From positions 66,532,049-66,596,048 of the forward strand of contig CM036755.1 of the NCBI GenBank assembly GCA_020796225.1: a stretch of DNA of 64,000 nucleotides, written 5' to 3'. A model generated the notes under the pieces. The model ran no database searches and had not been told where the DNA came from. It saw only the letters and a list, made by a program, of their open reading frames with translations. The position numbers were made by a program, and so were the translations under genes. Each line of letters begins with the position of its first letter. Position 1 is the stretch's first letter. Source of the stretch: Arion vulgaris (lineage: Eukaryota; Mollusca; Gastropoda; Stylommatophora; Arionidae). Below are positions 1 to 11,335 of the stretch, one piece after another.

Positions 1-960
1 TTCGATAATCTGAGGTTAGATTAAGGAAATGAATGGATAGATAAGATATAGACGGATGTATTGTGAGGTTTTTTCACAAGGTAACTGCTGTCATGTCCAA
101 CCAGTTTCTATTAGATCCACAGAAACACAGCAAAGCAAAGGCGACGCTTGTCATTTGACATTTCTTCTGTGTCACTTGACATTTGTTCATCTGTGTCATT
201 TGACATTTCTCCTGTGTCAATTACCATTTGTTCTTCTGTGTCATTTGACATTTCTCCTGTGTCAATTGCCATTTGTTTTTCTGTGTCATTTGACATTTCT
301 CCTGTGCCATTTGACATTGTTCTTCTGTGTCATTTGTTCTTCTGTACCAGTTGGGATTTTTCCTTTTGTGTCTTTTGACATTTCTCCTGTGTCATTTGAC
401 ATTTCTTCATCTGTGTCATTTGACATTTTTCTATGATATTTGACATTTTCTGTCTGTGACATTTGACATTTCTCCTGTCTCATTTGACATTTTCGTCTGT
501 CATTTGACATTTCTCTGTTATGTGACATTTTCTCTGTGACATTTGACATTTCTTCTAGTGATATTTGACATTTCTTCTGTGATGATTTGACATTTCTTCT
601 GTGATATTTGACATTTCTTCTGTGATATTTGACATTTCTTCGTCTGTAACATTTGACATTTCTTCTGTGATATTTGACATTTCTTCTCTGTAACGATTTG
701 ACATTTCTTCTGTAACATGTGACATTTCTTCTCTGTAACATTTGACATGTCTTATCTACTCAGTGATATTATTCTAATCTCTTAAAATGTATGGTTCTGT
801 TCCCATGACATTTCTTCTTCTGTGAGATTTGATATTTTCCGTCTGTCATTTACATTTCTGTTCTACTCATTGAGATTTTTTCTATGACTTTGACATTTAT
901 TGTTCTTGGCCCTTTGACATTTCAATGAATGTCTTTGCTTTTTCTTCGTTCTGTGACATG
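1..960. repeat. degenerate ~20-bp minisatellite (CATTTGACATTTC)
   Basis: From about 140 to 760 the core catttgacatttctcctgtg recurs with variable linkers (units of about 18-22 bp). It decays over 780-960, where interrupted copies remain. Open frames on both strands here are by-products of the repeat. Confidence 0.9.
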
Positions 961-1269
961 TACAACGTTTTACTAATGAAATATCTCATTGTCAGCTATT
1001 TTCAGATTTGTCTATGTTGTACTTGTCTTTTAAATCATATTCGTGAAGCTTGTCCACTTTTTGATTGATCACCATGATTGTTCAGTCTGGCTCTTTGATG
1101 TCTATTTTATTGCTAGAAAATCTAATCACGTTACCGTACTAATGCCTTTATTGATTTTTTTAGTATCTTTTTCTCGTGTGACAGTAGTTTTTGTATGTTG
1201 CAGACTTCTGAATAATAAGTTGATAGAACTTTGTGATCTGTAACATATTTTTTTGTATGGTTCAAATTC

Positions 1270-1695
1270 CTCTATTCTAAGGAGATGAACATGATTTATC
1301 ACCTGGTCCATGAATGGTCCACATTTCTCTATAATAAATAGATGAACATGGTTTATCACCTGGTCCATGAATGGTCCACATTTCTCTATAATAAATAAAT
1401 GAACATGGTTTATCACCTGGTCCATGAATGGTCCACATTTCTCTATAATAAATAAATGAACATGGTTTATCACCTGGTCTATGAATGGTCCACATTTCTC
1501 TATAATAAATAAATGAACATGGTTTATCACCTGGTCTATGAATGGTCCACATTTCTCTATAATAAATAAATGAACATGGTTTATCACCTGGTCCATGAAT
1601 GGTCCACATTTCTCTATAATAAATAGATGAACATGGTTTATCACCTGGTCCGTGTATGATCCACATTTCTCTGTAATAAATAGATGGAGCTGATT
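1270..1695. repeat. 57-bp minisatellite, ~7 copies
   Basis: The unit contains gaacatggtttatcacctgg and ends in ctctataataaata; the period is 57 bp. First and last copies are diverged, inner copies nearly identical. Because 57 is divisible by three, long minus-strand frames run through it without being genes. Confidence 0.93.
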
Positions 1696-1959
1696 CATCA
1701 ACAGGTCCATGAATGGTTCAGATTTTTCATGAACTTAATGGGCGTGTGGATCTTCGACCTGGTCTATGCATGAAATACCCATCACTTTTCGGAAGGTGAT
1801 TCTCATTACAATTTTCTGAAATCCATCTCTAGATTTGCAGTCAGTTTTATTGCTGTTACACGCTGTTACGTTTTCCTATTACTTTATAAGTTACCAGACA
1901 AGTATCATTCTCATCTATCATTAACATCAAGTATCTTATACGCGTTCCATTCCCAGACT

Positions 1960-2065
1960 GTCTTTCTCTTCAATAAGTCTTTAATATTACAACTGTCTGT
2001 CTTCAATGCCTGTCATTATCTTCAATAAGTCTTTAATATTACAACTGTCTGTCTTCAATGCCTGA
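1960..2065. repeat. short tandem duplication (~46 bp x2)
   Basis: The segment aagtctttaatattacaact plus its flank ctgtcttcaatgcctg occurs twice in a row. Confidence 0.8.
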
Positions 2066-2077
2066 CATACCGCTTGT

Positions 2078-2320
2078 TAGAGGGTCTTGTCTTTGTCTTG
2101 CGCTAAGTAATTAAACCTTTGTTTCGCGTTCCGAAGGTCGGGGTTTGAATCCGACAACGCTGCTCTGTTCACGAACGCATTTTTTGCAAAGACCATTAGG
2201 AGTGTGGCTGAAGCTACGGAGTACGTGCTTTTGCAGTACTCGGCAGACGGCGTACCATTTCTGCGGAGGACAACCGAGTCATGTTGAGTAAAACCTGGCG
2301 CAATTATGTCAATCCTTGGA
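2078..2320 (+). mobile_element. tRNA-derived SINE, family B
   Basis: The head has a tRNA-like A-box region (gcgctaagtaattaaacc) and a B box (ggggtttgaatcc). The body has the family-B words gttcacgaacgcattttttg and ggagtacgtgctttt, and the tail ends with gagtaaaacctggcgcaatt. Seven other copies or fragments occur in the window. Confidence 0.8.
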
Positions 2321-2437
2321 AAAGAAACAAGAAGAAAGGGTTGTATAGGACAGGAAGAGATATGAGCTTATGGGCTAGTACAGTTGCCGTGAAACTGTTC
2401 AAGTTAGTGTACTTTCTTTATGTTCCGAGGGAACAAA

Positions 2438-2525
2438 TATTCATGGCCTTGCCGGGATTGAACCCTTGTCTCTCGAATGGGAGCCGCGATCTAATTCATT
2501 CGACCAGACGCTCCACCATTACAAC
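2438..2525 (-). mobile_element. tRNA-like SINE head, family F
   Basis: On the minus strand the sequence reads gtggagcgtctggtcgaatg ... gggttcaatccc, with tRNA A and B boxes correctly spaced. Related heads lie at 12655 (+) and 25375 (-). A truncated SINE is more likely than a functional tRNA because no acceptor stem closes. Confidence 0.55.
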
Positions 2526-2775
2526 ATTGGAAAAAAAGCTCAACATTACAACAACATTGAAAAAAAAGCTCAGCATCGAAAAAAGGCTCAACATTACAAC
2601 TATTTTAAAAGCTCAACATTACAACAACATTGAAAAAAGCTTAACATTACAACAACATGTTGAAAAGGCTCAACATTACAACAATATTTTAAAAAGCTCA
2701 ACATTACAACAACATTGAAAAAAGCTTAACATTACAACAACATGTTGAAAAGGCTCTACATTACAACATGCGAAA
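2512..2775. repeat. ~28-bp minisatellite (CTCAACATTACAACAACATTG)
   Basis: About nine units of ctcaacattacaacaacatt followed by a run of A and ag, varying in length. Confidence 0.88.
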
Positions 2776-3054
2776 AAGCATTTCAATGTCTCCGAAAGAA
2801 AATTGCAAAGCATTCCGGTGCTAAACGCTGATGTTATCTCTGGCTATATAACCAGTTCTTATTGAAAGGTATCTGTATCGGGTACCGACTCTCTTGTTGC
2901 CTGGCCATTTTATCGGCAACATTAAAATACGCCCGTCTTCTCTGCTTGCAAATACTAGACTCGTGTCTGTTTACATGTTCCATAGCAACGTTTACGCGTT
3001 CTTACTAGCGTCATCGTTTCTATGTGCGGATTAGAATACGTCGAATGTTCTCTT

Positions 3055-3690
3055 GTGAGAAGTAGATTTTTGATAGATAGACGAAGAGATAGATAGATAG
3101 ATAAATAGACAGACCGTAGGCAAATAGGTCGATAGATAATGGGTAGGGGTGATGGAGTGATTGATTAGATGGGTTCAATAAGTCGGTTAGACAAATAGGT
3201 CGATTTGAGGTTAGATAGGTAGATTAGGTTGGTAGATGGATGGATTGATTGATTGGATAGATGGGTGGTGGGCGAATGGATGTGTGGGTAAGTGGATGGA
3301 TGGATGGATGGTTGGATGGATGGTTGGTTGGATGTGGTTGATGGTTAGATGGATGGTTGATTGGTTGGATGGATGGTTGGTTGGATGGATGGATGGTTGG
3401 TTGGATAGTTGGATGGATGGATGGTTGATTGGTTGAAAGGATGGGTGATTGGATGGATGGATGGTTGATTGATGGATGGTTGTTGATGGATGGTTGATTG
3501 AATGTTTGGATGGTTGGTTGGATGGATGAATGGCTGGCTGGATGAATTAATGGTTGGTTGGATTGTTTGATGGATGGTTTGGATGGATGGCTGGCTATGA
3601 TGGCTGGTTGGTTGATGATGGTTGTTATTGTTGTTTGGATGGTTGGTTGGATGAATGGATGATGGAGGAAGGGATAGGTAGGTTAGATAA
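3055..3690. repeat. GATA/GGAT/GGTT microsatellite field
   Basis: Starts as gatagata and agatagat runs, then becomes imperfect ggatggatggttggttggat. Open frames of Trp/Gly/Met in this area are repeat-derived. Confidence 0.93.
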
Positions 3691-3699
3691 ATATATATA

Positions 3700-3890
3700 T
3701 TATAGATTGTAGCTAGACAAGAACGCTATGCTGGCAAACAAAGAAGAATTGTAAACTAACAAAGAACTGGTGTCGTTAGTCGCCACACACTGAGGGACAT
3801 ACTGAGGAAGAGATATCGGAGCACTTATGGACTAATTTGTTGACGTGCAGTGATGGTGATCCGACGACTAAACTAAAACTAAATATATTA
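3700..3890 (+). mobile_element. dispersed repeat family G fragment
   Basis: Carries tgtagctagacaagaacgct and gatccgacgactaaactaaa, and is about 85% similar by eye to 21475-21655. Family G fragments elsewhere end in a reading RRSEHLWTCPECNEDIPN, which suggests the 3' coding end of a non-LTR element. Confidence 0.6.
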
Positions 3891-4250
3891 CAGATTAGGT
3901 ACTGTAAATATTAGATATATTGATGAAATGGTTGATGGTTGAGTAGATGGATAGATTAACAACCTGACATGTAGGTAAGTGTGTATGTAGGTAGGTAGAT
4001 AGGTATGTTATTATGTCGTATATGCTAATCATTTTGTTTTCTCTGGTAACGTTGTTGACATGTGTTCAAACACAATGTCTCACACAATATTACCATCCTG
4101 TCTTGTTTCTTAGATCGATTTGGTGTCTGATATTGATAGCAGATAGTTGGTAGGAGCGTGATATCGATAATCTCTGATAGGATGATCATGACGTCATGTG
4201 TCAGTGCCCCTATACGAGGGTGTCATTCACCAGGAAACTGAACATATTAG

Positions 4251-4251
<1 letters not shown>

Positions 4252-4344
<93 letters not shown>
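4252..4344. repeat. (AT)n microsatellite
   Basis: About 46 uninterrupted AT dinucleotides; a potential cruciform or slippage site. It directly precedes a 42-bp minisatellite. Confidence 0.98.
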
Positions 4345-4345
<1 letters not shown>

Positions 4346-4386
4346 TCCTCCACCTTTGTCAGTGTAATCCTGACTTTTTCCATCCA

Positions 4387-4650
4387 TACATGGATTTGTA
4401 TTGTCCAGTAGACCACAAATTCACACAGATAGTGGATGTGTATTGTCCAGTAGACCACAAATTCACACAGATTGTTGATGTGTATTGTCCAGTAGACCAC
4501 AAATTCACACTGATGGTGGATGTGTATTGTCCAGCAGACCACAAATTCACACAGATGGTGGATGTGTATTTCCCAGTAGATCACAAATTCACACAGATGG
4601 TGGATGTGTATTGTCCAGTAGACCATAAATTCACACAGATAGGTTGTTGA
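4387..4650. repeat. 42-bp minisatellite, ~6 copies
   Basis: The unit contains ttgtccagtagaccacaaat and tcacacagatggtggatgtg. The 42-bp period is a multiple of three, so frames stay open on both strands. Confidence 0.94.
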
Positions 4651-5335
4651 TAAGATTTTACAAACAGAACAAAACCCACTTTATAATATCACAACTACAT
4701 AGCTATAATAATAATAATAAATAATAATTCCTCTCGTACTGTTATACGTTACATAGGGCCTGCAAGTAATTTCACCATACCGCTCTATCCTGGGCAACTC
4801 GCTCAACCTCATCCATGGAACTGAGACCGATATTTCTTGCCTCTCACAGCAAAGTTCGTTTCAGGGTCTCCTTGCAGTGTTCTATCAAACATCTATATTT
4901 TCCGGCCCCTTTCTGATCTAGGTCAGGGAACACCCACTCAGTTGTCTGGCCTAGTTATCTAGAGTTGGATGTGAGAAAATCCTACTACTATAATTTTGCT
5001 TGACCTTTAGACCAGGCCTATTACAGCCGGACAAATACCTTATATCTGCAAGTGATGAAATGCTAATTAAAGTGAGATTTGTCTATTGAAATCACAGTCC
5101 AGATATCCTTAAGTTCTTTGTTGTTTTCAACGAAATTTATTTGTCGTTGGTACCTGGAGGGTTATAAACATGTGTCACTAAATATAGTTGACTAGTTTTA
5201 GCCACCGGCATCCACTAATGTTGAGCTACCGGCCTGAAACGTGTATCTAAATCCAGGAATTCTCAAATATTTTTCTTTCTTTATTTCTCAATGTAGAATA
5301 AAGCGAACGCATTCATCAACCTTCACACCTGTTTA
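4651..5335. other. intron sequence, no gene seen
   Basis: Unique-looking AT-rich sequence with a short (ATA)n run near 4708. Sequence such as cgctcaacctcatccatgga on the minus strand may be degraded transposon DNA, but I cannot assign it. Confidence 0.4.
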
Positions 5336-5835
5336 TCTATCTTCACTCCTTTTTGTTGACATGTATGCCTGTTCAATCTATATTCACACCTGTTCAATCA
5401 ATATTCACACCTGTTCATTCTATATTCACACCTGTTCATTCTATATTCACACCTGTTCATTCTATATTCACACCTGTTCGCCGACGTTCAAACTGTTTAT
5501 TGATATTCACTCGTGTTCGTCGACATGTATGGCTGTTCATATATCTTCACACCTTTTTATTGATATGCAAACATGTTTATTAATCCTCACACCTGTTTAC
5601 CAATCTTCACACCTGCCCATCTACCTTCATACCTGTCCATCTACCTCCATACCTGTCCATATACTTTTATACCTGTCCATCTACCTTCACATCTGTCCAT
5701 CTACCTTCATACCTGTTCATCTACCTTCATACCTGTTCATCTACCTTCATACCTGTTCATCTACCTTCACACCTGTTCATCTACCTTCGTACCTGTCCAT
5801 CTACCTTCATACCTGTTCATTCATCCACTTTAACG
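5335..5835. repeat. ~20-21-bp minisatellite (ACACCTGTTCATCTACCTTC)
   Basis: Begins with ttcacacctgttcaatctat-type units and shifts to catctaccttcatacctgt units. All three plus-strand frames stay partly open because of the repeat. Confidence 0.93.
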
Positions 5836-6481
5836 ACTGTCTGTCTATCAATCCTGGACACAACTTACCAGACAAAAGAACAATAAATAAACACAATAAA
5901 TTAACATTACTTTTTTCTTATTAGTCATCATCAAGGTGCTCATCCTTTATAGGACGCTGCTCTCTTTGCAGCGCATCTGAAATTCACTCTGTCTCTAGCC
6001 AGATCACCCACTTCGTCGATGGTCATATTCATGGTTTTTTTTTATATCTTCTATTTCTTATTATTAAACTGTTTAATTCATTATTTGTTTATGTACCGCC
6101 ATTGTTTTCTATTTCACCCATTGTGAGTCGATAGCTACCGCTGTGAGAATCCCTGGACTATTCCCTTCCGCTCTTATCGATGTCATTCAGACGACAGTCT
6201 TCTCTGGCTTAATGGTCACATACAAATTGTCTCAAGGGATCTCATACTATCCGCCAAATTGTCACCGCAGCTAATAAGCTCTGCTATTTCACCAGACGAC
6301 AATTTGTACAAGTGATCATTCTCATTTTTGGTAACCATCTCTTACCATGTCGTTATTTGTTGTCAAGAGATGGGTGAATGAAATCGGTAACATCTTGAGT
6401 TTCAGCATCTTATTCAATCTTCTTTATCTGTTTCATTTTCTGTGTTTTCTTTTTCCTAACTCGTCTTCTCTTTCTTTCACA

Positions 6482-6502
6482 AACATTCTCTTTCTCTCTC
6501 TT

Positions 6503-6536
<34 letters not shown>
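6482..6536. repeat. (CT)n microsatellite
   Basis: tctctctctc run with tttctttctc at its start. Confidence 0.95.
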
Positions 6537-6537
<1 letters not shown>

Positions 6538-6660
6538 GTATTGTTCAATGTCATCATTTGTTCTGACTTCCTTATCGTTTGTGGTATGTTTTTTCTTGTC
6601 TGCTGTTTTCATTTGCTGTTATGGTTCATTCTTATCTCACTTCTTTGTCTAATTGTATGC

Positions 6661-6917
6661 CCGTATGTTGCCGGGGCTCTCAAGGGGAGCAAAGAATAGT
6701 AAAACTGCAACCTACAAGGCATGTCGTAATAGGCGACTGAGGTAGGGGTCTAGTGAAGCTACCTTAGTCAATAAAAAAAAGTGTCGCAGAAATCGGATGT
6801 GCTGGCCTACTTGTTGGCGCATAACTGGCACAGCGTACAATCGCTCTTAGGCTCGGATCACATAAAATCACAAAGAGGTGTTAGTAAGTGGTCGATATGT
6901 AACGTTCGAAGAAGAAT
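6661..6917 (+). mobile_element. dispersed SINE-like element, family A, copy 1
   Basis: Full-length-like copy with gttgccggggctctcaaggg at the head, gtgctggcctacttgttggc in the middle, and ggtcgatatgtaacgttcga near a (GAA)n tail. This family has ten copies in the window. An inverted copy lies at 7938-8103, across the intervening array. Confidence 0.85.
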
Positions 6918-6934
6918 CTACTTATTCATGCATC

Positions 6935-7765
6935 ATCTTCCACTTCATCTTCCACTTCATCTTCCACTTCATCTACTTCTCATCTCATCTACTCATTTTC
7001 TTTATCATTCACTCCTTATTCTCTCATCTCCTGCTCATCCCATACGTCATCTACTCTTCATCCCATACCTCATCTACTCTTCATCCCATACCTCATCTAC
7101 TCTTCATCTCATACTTCATCTACTCTTCATCTCATACGTCATCTACTCTTCATCCCATACGTCATCTACTCTTCATCCCATACGTCATCTACTCTTCATC
7201 CCATACCTCATCTACTCTTCATCCCATACCTCATCTACTCTTCATCTCATACTTCATCTACTCTTCATCTCATACGTCATCTACTCTTCATCTCATACTT
7301 CATCTACTCTTCATCTCATACGTCATCTACTCTTCATCTCATACTTCATCTACTCTTCATCTCATACCTCATCTACTCTTCATCTCATCTACTCTTCATT
7401 TCATACCTCATCTACTCTTCATCTCATACTTCATCTACTCTTCATCTCATACTTCATCTACTCTTCATCTCATACTTCATCTACTCTTCATCTCATACCT
7501 CATCTACTCTTCATCTCATCTACTCTCTCTACTCTTCATCTTCATCTACTCTTCATCTCATACTTCATCTACTCTTCATCTCATACTTCATCTACTCTTC
7601 ATCTCATACTTCATCTACTCTTCATCTCATACTTCATCTACTCTTCATCTTATACTTCATCTACTCTTCATCTCATACTTCATCTACTCTTCATCTCATA
7701 CTTCATCTACTCTTCATCTCATACTTCATCTACTCTTCATCTCATACTTCATCTACTCTTTATTT
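6935..7765. repeat. 23-bp minisatellite (CTTCATCTACTCTTCATCTCATA)
   Basis: About 34 units alternating catacttcatctactcttca with catacgtcatc or catacctcatc variants. Two overlapping plus-strand frames of over 300 codons (His/Leu/Ser/Tyr-rich) are artefacts of this array. Confidence 0.95.
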
Positions 7766-7937
7766 TCTTCATATACATCACAGACCCAAGAGACAACAGG
7801 AAATACCTTGACAATATCACAGTGAAAGGCAGAAACCATAAAAAACAGACAGCAACATTTCGAAATCGATAAGAAATTGATATCACATGCATACCAAAAC
7901 AACATAGCACAAATAAAACAACACAGAGTGTCACCAT

Positions 7938-8103
7938 TCTTCTTCTTGTTTGTCTGCGAACGCTCCATATCGACCACTTATTAAACCACTCTTTGTCATA
8001 TGCGACTAAGAGCGATTGTGCATTGTGCCAGATATGCACCTATGGGTGCCTAGGCCAGCACATTAAATTTTTTGCCACGCTTTTTATTTACTAGGGTAGC
8101 TTT
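7938..8103 (-). mobile_element. family A SINE-like element, copy 2 (truncated)
   Basis: Minus-strand copy: gcgaacgctccatatcgacc through gcgattgtgcattgtgccag to ctagggtagctt. It is truncated at its 5' end. Confidence 0.82.
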
Positions 8104-8337
8104 TCCGTAGAACTGTGGGACGGATGAGCTTGCCGCTTGAACGTCATCTCACTCGAGTAGGGCGATCGCGTCCGATCGCCCTTCGTCTATGTTTGGTTTT
8201 GTACCAGTCAACCTTTACATTATCGGTCTCACTTGTCTATCCACGGTGAGTTTATTCTGGTTGAACATTCAAGGATTGAAAACATTCAAGTACTACAGAC
8301 AAAAACTTAGACATAAAGAAGGATGAATGTTGAATGA

Positions 8338-8590
8338 ATGAACAATCATGGCATATCCTTTACGTGACTCAGCCATCAACCACAGTCAACGAGTCGTTGA
8401 TTTTCTCTGCATCGTTTATACGTTCAGTAGTTTGCCGTTGTTTTCTGAACGGTGAGGTCTATTTTATATCGTTCGTAAAAATCCAAGGGAACTAATTTTT
8501 TTCAAACTTGCCGCCGCGGAGTTTGAACCAGGTACGCTTGGGTTTGTAATCGAGCTCACTAGCTCTTGAGCTACAGACGCTCACACGGAG
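8338..8590 (-). mobile_element. tRNA-derived SINE, family D
   Basis: Reverse strand reads gagcgtctgtagctcaagag (A-box area) and cctggttcaaactccg (B box), then tttttacgaacgatataaaa and a tail near aaaggatatgccatgattg. Other copies are at 15352 (+) and 50690 (+). Confidence 0.82.
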
Positions 8591-8599
8591 GTGATGTTA

Positions 8600-9480
8600 A
8601 AGCAATCAGAATAAATACAGAAGATTAATCCAAAATAATTGGAACTTGATAGATTGCTGTATGACTGATTGTTTGATTGATTGATTGATTGATTGAGTGA
8701 TTGATAGGACCATACTTTTATTACTTCGGTTAATAACCGTGTCAGCTCTATTTATTCCTTACACAGAAAGATCTCAGCGACAATGCATGAACTGCTTAGT
8801 ACTAGAAATGTCCCCGATGTAGTTTTGATAACCATTTTGTCGGAATTTTATTTTAAAAAGAATGTGGCTCGTGCAGCGGGAAGGGTGGAGTGGGGGGTTG
8901 TCTGTGGTGTCTTTGTGAGTTACTCTCGGAGCTAGTCCTGTCGGAGAGATAGACGATAAAACCTAGGTCCTGTGTTCATAATACTGTTATACCTGTCAGT
9001 CTGCTACCAATGTTGTCCATCAACATTTTTCTCCATCTGTGAAATTTTTTCCCCCGCTTGCCTGCTATAAATTCAGGCGTAGTCATGGCGCCTAATGTGG
9101 CGAATCTGACTTTTTTTACGCGTAGAATTGTTTTTGTAATCAACATTTCAGGCTAGTCCGTGGCCCCCGGGCAACATAAGGTCAACTAACTCAGACGGGA
9201 AATAGAAAATTCCTGGTTAATGGTGGCTGGTTTGATAAAACACTGTAAGCTTTTTTTTTTTTTTTGCAATTTTACTCAATTCTATGAGTCGATGGTTATT
9301 TATTGATGACAAATGTTAATAATACTGATATTCCTGAGCTTTATAAACTTAACTTGTCACATAATATAACCTTGATTTAGCATGTGTATTTTTGATAGGA
9401 ATTAGTCTATATACAACAACATTGGAATGTGAGGATCACGGACAGTTGTGGTTTTATTTCCTTGAATACCTGAGCCCGCC
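8600..9480. other. intron sequence, no gene seen
   Basis: Contains a (GATT)n run near 8670-8700, a poly(T) run at 9250-9265, and at about 8930-8990 a fragment of a dispersed repeat (ctagtcctgtcggagagata, aacctaggtcctgtgttca) also present near 42690 and 47830. Nothing coding is supported. Confidence 0.5.
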
Positions 9481-9765
9481 GGCCGTATGTTATTGGAGGC
9501 CATGACTAGCCATACTCTGACATCAGAGGTACTTGTAGTTTAGGTAGAGAAAGTCAAGAAACAGAGACTTCTGTAGTCCAACCACCAACCTTGTGCGCAC
9601 AAGTTATTTTTTGACCTACCTGGTCTAGAAGCCCGAAATGATTACGGCAAGTGACCACTAATGTAAGAGTTTTACTAACTCGACTATCGGCGTCCCTCAT
9701 ATGTGTATATTCCCATAGATAACGACATACATATCTCAAGAGACAAATCATTATTGACTTATTAA

Positions 9766-9930
9766 TCGTGGAGCTTAGGGTCTCATCGGCTGTTCGCCAC
9801 CTTTCCTGGTCTCTGGCTGTTTTCTTTATGGTCTCCCAGGATAGTCGAGCACCCTTCAGTTCCTCAAGAAGACTTCATCTCCAAGTCTGTTTAGGGCGTC
9901 CTCTCTTCCGTTTTCCCTGCGGGTTCTTCA
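9766..9930 (-). mobile_element. non-LTR retrotransposon C-terminal fragment
   Basis: On the minus strand it reads NPQGKRKRGRPKQTWR, one stop, then SLLEELKGARLSWETIKKTA and RDQERWRTA. This is the typical basic GKRxRGRPKxTWRR tail after the reverse transcriptase of RTE/Jockey-like elements. A second partial copy is at 10181-10312, with a family A SINE between the two. Confidence 0.8.
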
Positions 9931-10180
9931 TCTTCGAACGCTCCATATCGACCACTTGTTAAACCACTGTGTGATTTGTATATAATCTGAGCCTAAGACT
10001 GATTGTATGCTGTGCAAATTATGCGCCTACAAGTAGGGCAGCACATCCAATTTCTGCGACGCTTTTTTTGTACTAGGGAGCTTCCTTAAGTCCTACATCA
10101 GTCGCCTGTTACGACATGCCTTGTACTCGCAATTGTACTATTCTTTGCTCCCCTTGCGAGCCCCGGTACTACACGGGCGC
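9925..10180 (-). mobile_element. family A SINE-like element, copy 3
   Basis: Minus-strand full-length-like copy (cttcgaacgctccatatcga to gcgagccccggtactacacg). It sits between two directly repeated LINE-tail segments. Confidence 0.83.
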
Positions 10181-10312
10181 TCTGGTTGTTTTCTTTATGA
10201 TCTCCCAGGATAGTCCAGCACCCTTCTGTTCCTCAAGAAAATATCGTCTCTAGGTCTGTTTAGACAACCCCCCCTTCCGTTCTCCCTGCGGGTTCCACTC
10301 AAGTGCTTTTAG
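10181..10312 (-). mobile_element. LINE C-terminal fragment, second direct copy
   Basis: Repeats 9820-9925 in the same orientation (ggttgttttctttatgatct, ctccctgcgggttc) with about 10% differences by eye. Confidence 0.78.
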
Positions 10313-11335
10313 ACAAGTCATTGATACAGACATATTCCCATTGCACTTAGATATGCAGTTTAAAAAAAAAAAGACTTGTGTGATGCTGTTATTGATTCGG
10401 ATATCAAACGTAGTATTAAAGGATTAATGACTCTCATTTGATGGAGGTTACTGAAGCATGCCGTCTGAATTAATACTTCAACTAGTTAGGCTTGATTGCG
10501 TCTTTATGTTAAGCCTGGGCTTACAATAAAATCATTGCGGATGTGATGGAATCAACAGAACATTGTATGGCTTCTTCTTCTTCTTCCTTATCGCTATTTT
10601 GATGATTATACCGTCAGACGCATTGTTATCATGAAGTCGGCTGTTGTCTGGAGCTTGTCTCTGAGGCCATGAAGTTTTGAATGTAGTATGTTTCTTGACC
10701 AGCATTCCTTTCTAGGAAGGATTTAGGGAGGGCAACAATTGTATATCTGAGAAGCTCGTGACTAGATTCTCCGCTTGTGTATATCTCTCTATTTCTTCCT
10801 CTGTCTTGCAAATTCTTCACTAGTCTGCCTCGGTCTTCACTTAGTATATTCCTCTTTTCTTCGCAGCTATTCCACTCAGCAATACCTGTGTTTTTGCACT
10901 CATGTCTTCTTTTACTCTATTATCTTCTGTCGTTTTTTTATTCCTCTTCTCTAGACACCCACTTTATTGTCGACGTTCTTCTCTTTGACCTTCATCTGAC
11001 AATTCTTTCCTCATCTGACAATCGACTTTCTTCCATCTGACAATCGACTTTCTCTCTCATCCAATCGATTCTACCTCATCGACAATCGACTTTCTACCTT
11101 ACATCGATTCTTACTCTACAATCGACTTTCTCTCTTACCTCGTTTCTCTTTTCCTTCATCATCTCTCTCTCTCTCTCTCTCTCTCTGTTCACTTTTAGGT
11201 ATTCCTTTCTTCGACTATATCTTCAATCACACATCTTCCTTACTTGTCACGTGTTCTACCTTTTTCTCTTCCCACTTTGATTTTATTTTCCATGGGCTAT
11301 CTCTCACTTGCATCTCTTCCTAGTATCCTTCCACT
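10313..11335. other. intron sequence, C/T-rich, no gene seen
   Basis: Mostly unique AT-rich, then pyrimidine-rich sequence. A loose repeat of catctgacaatcgactttct occurs around 10995-11130 and a (CT)n run at 11163-11188. Confidence 0.5.

Noticed and set aside
4210..4650. Frames with repeated TyrIle and CPVDHKFTQ on both strands
   Set aside because: Produced by (AT)n and the 42-bp repeat, open on both strands at once, which is typical of tandem DNA and not of a gene.
6781..7872. Two overlapping plus-strand frames of 315 and 363 codons
   Set aside because: They run through the 23-bp array and keep open because the repeat lacks stops in those frames; composition is low-complexity and no domain is present.
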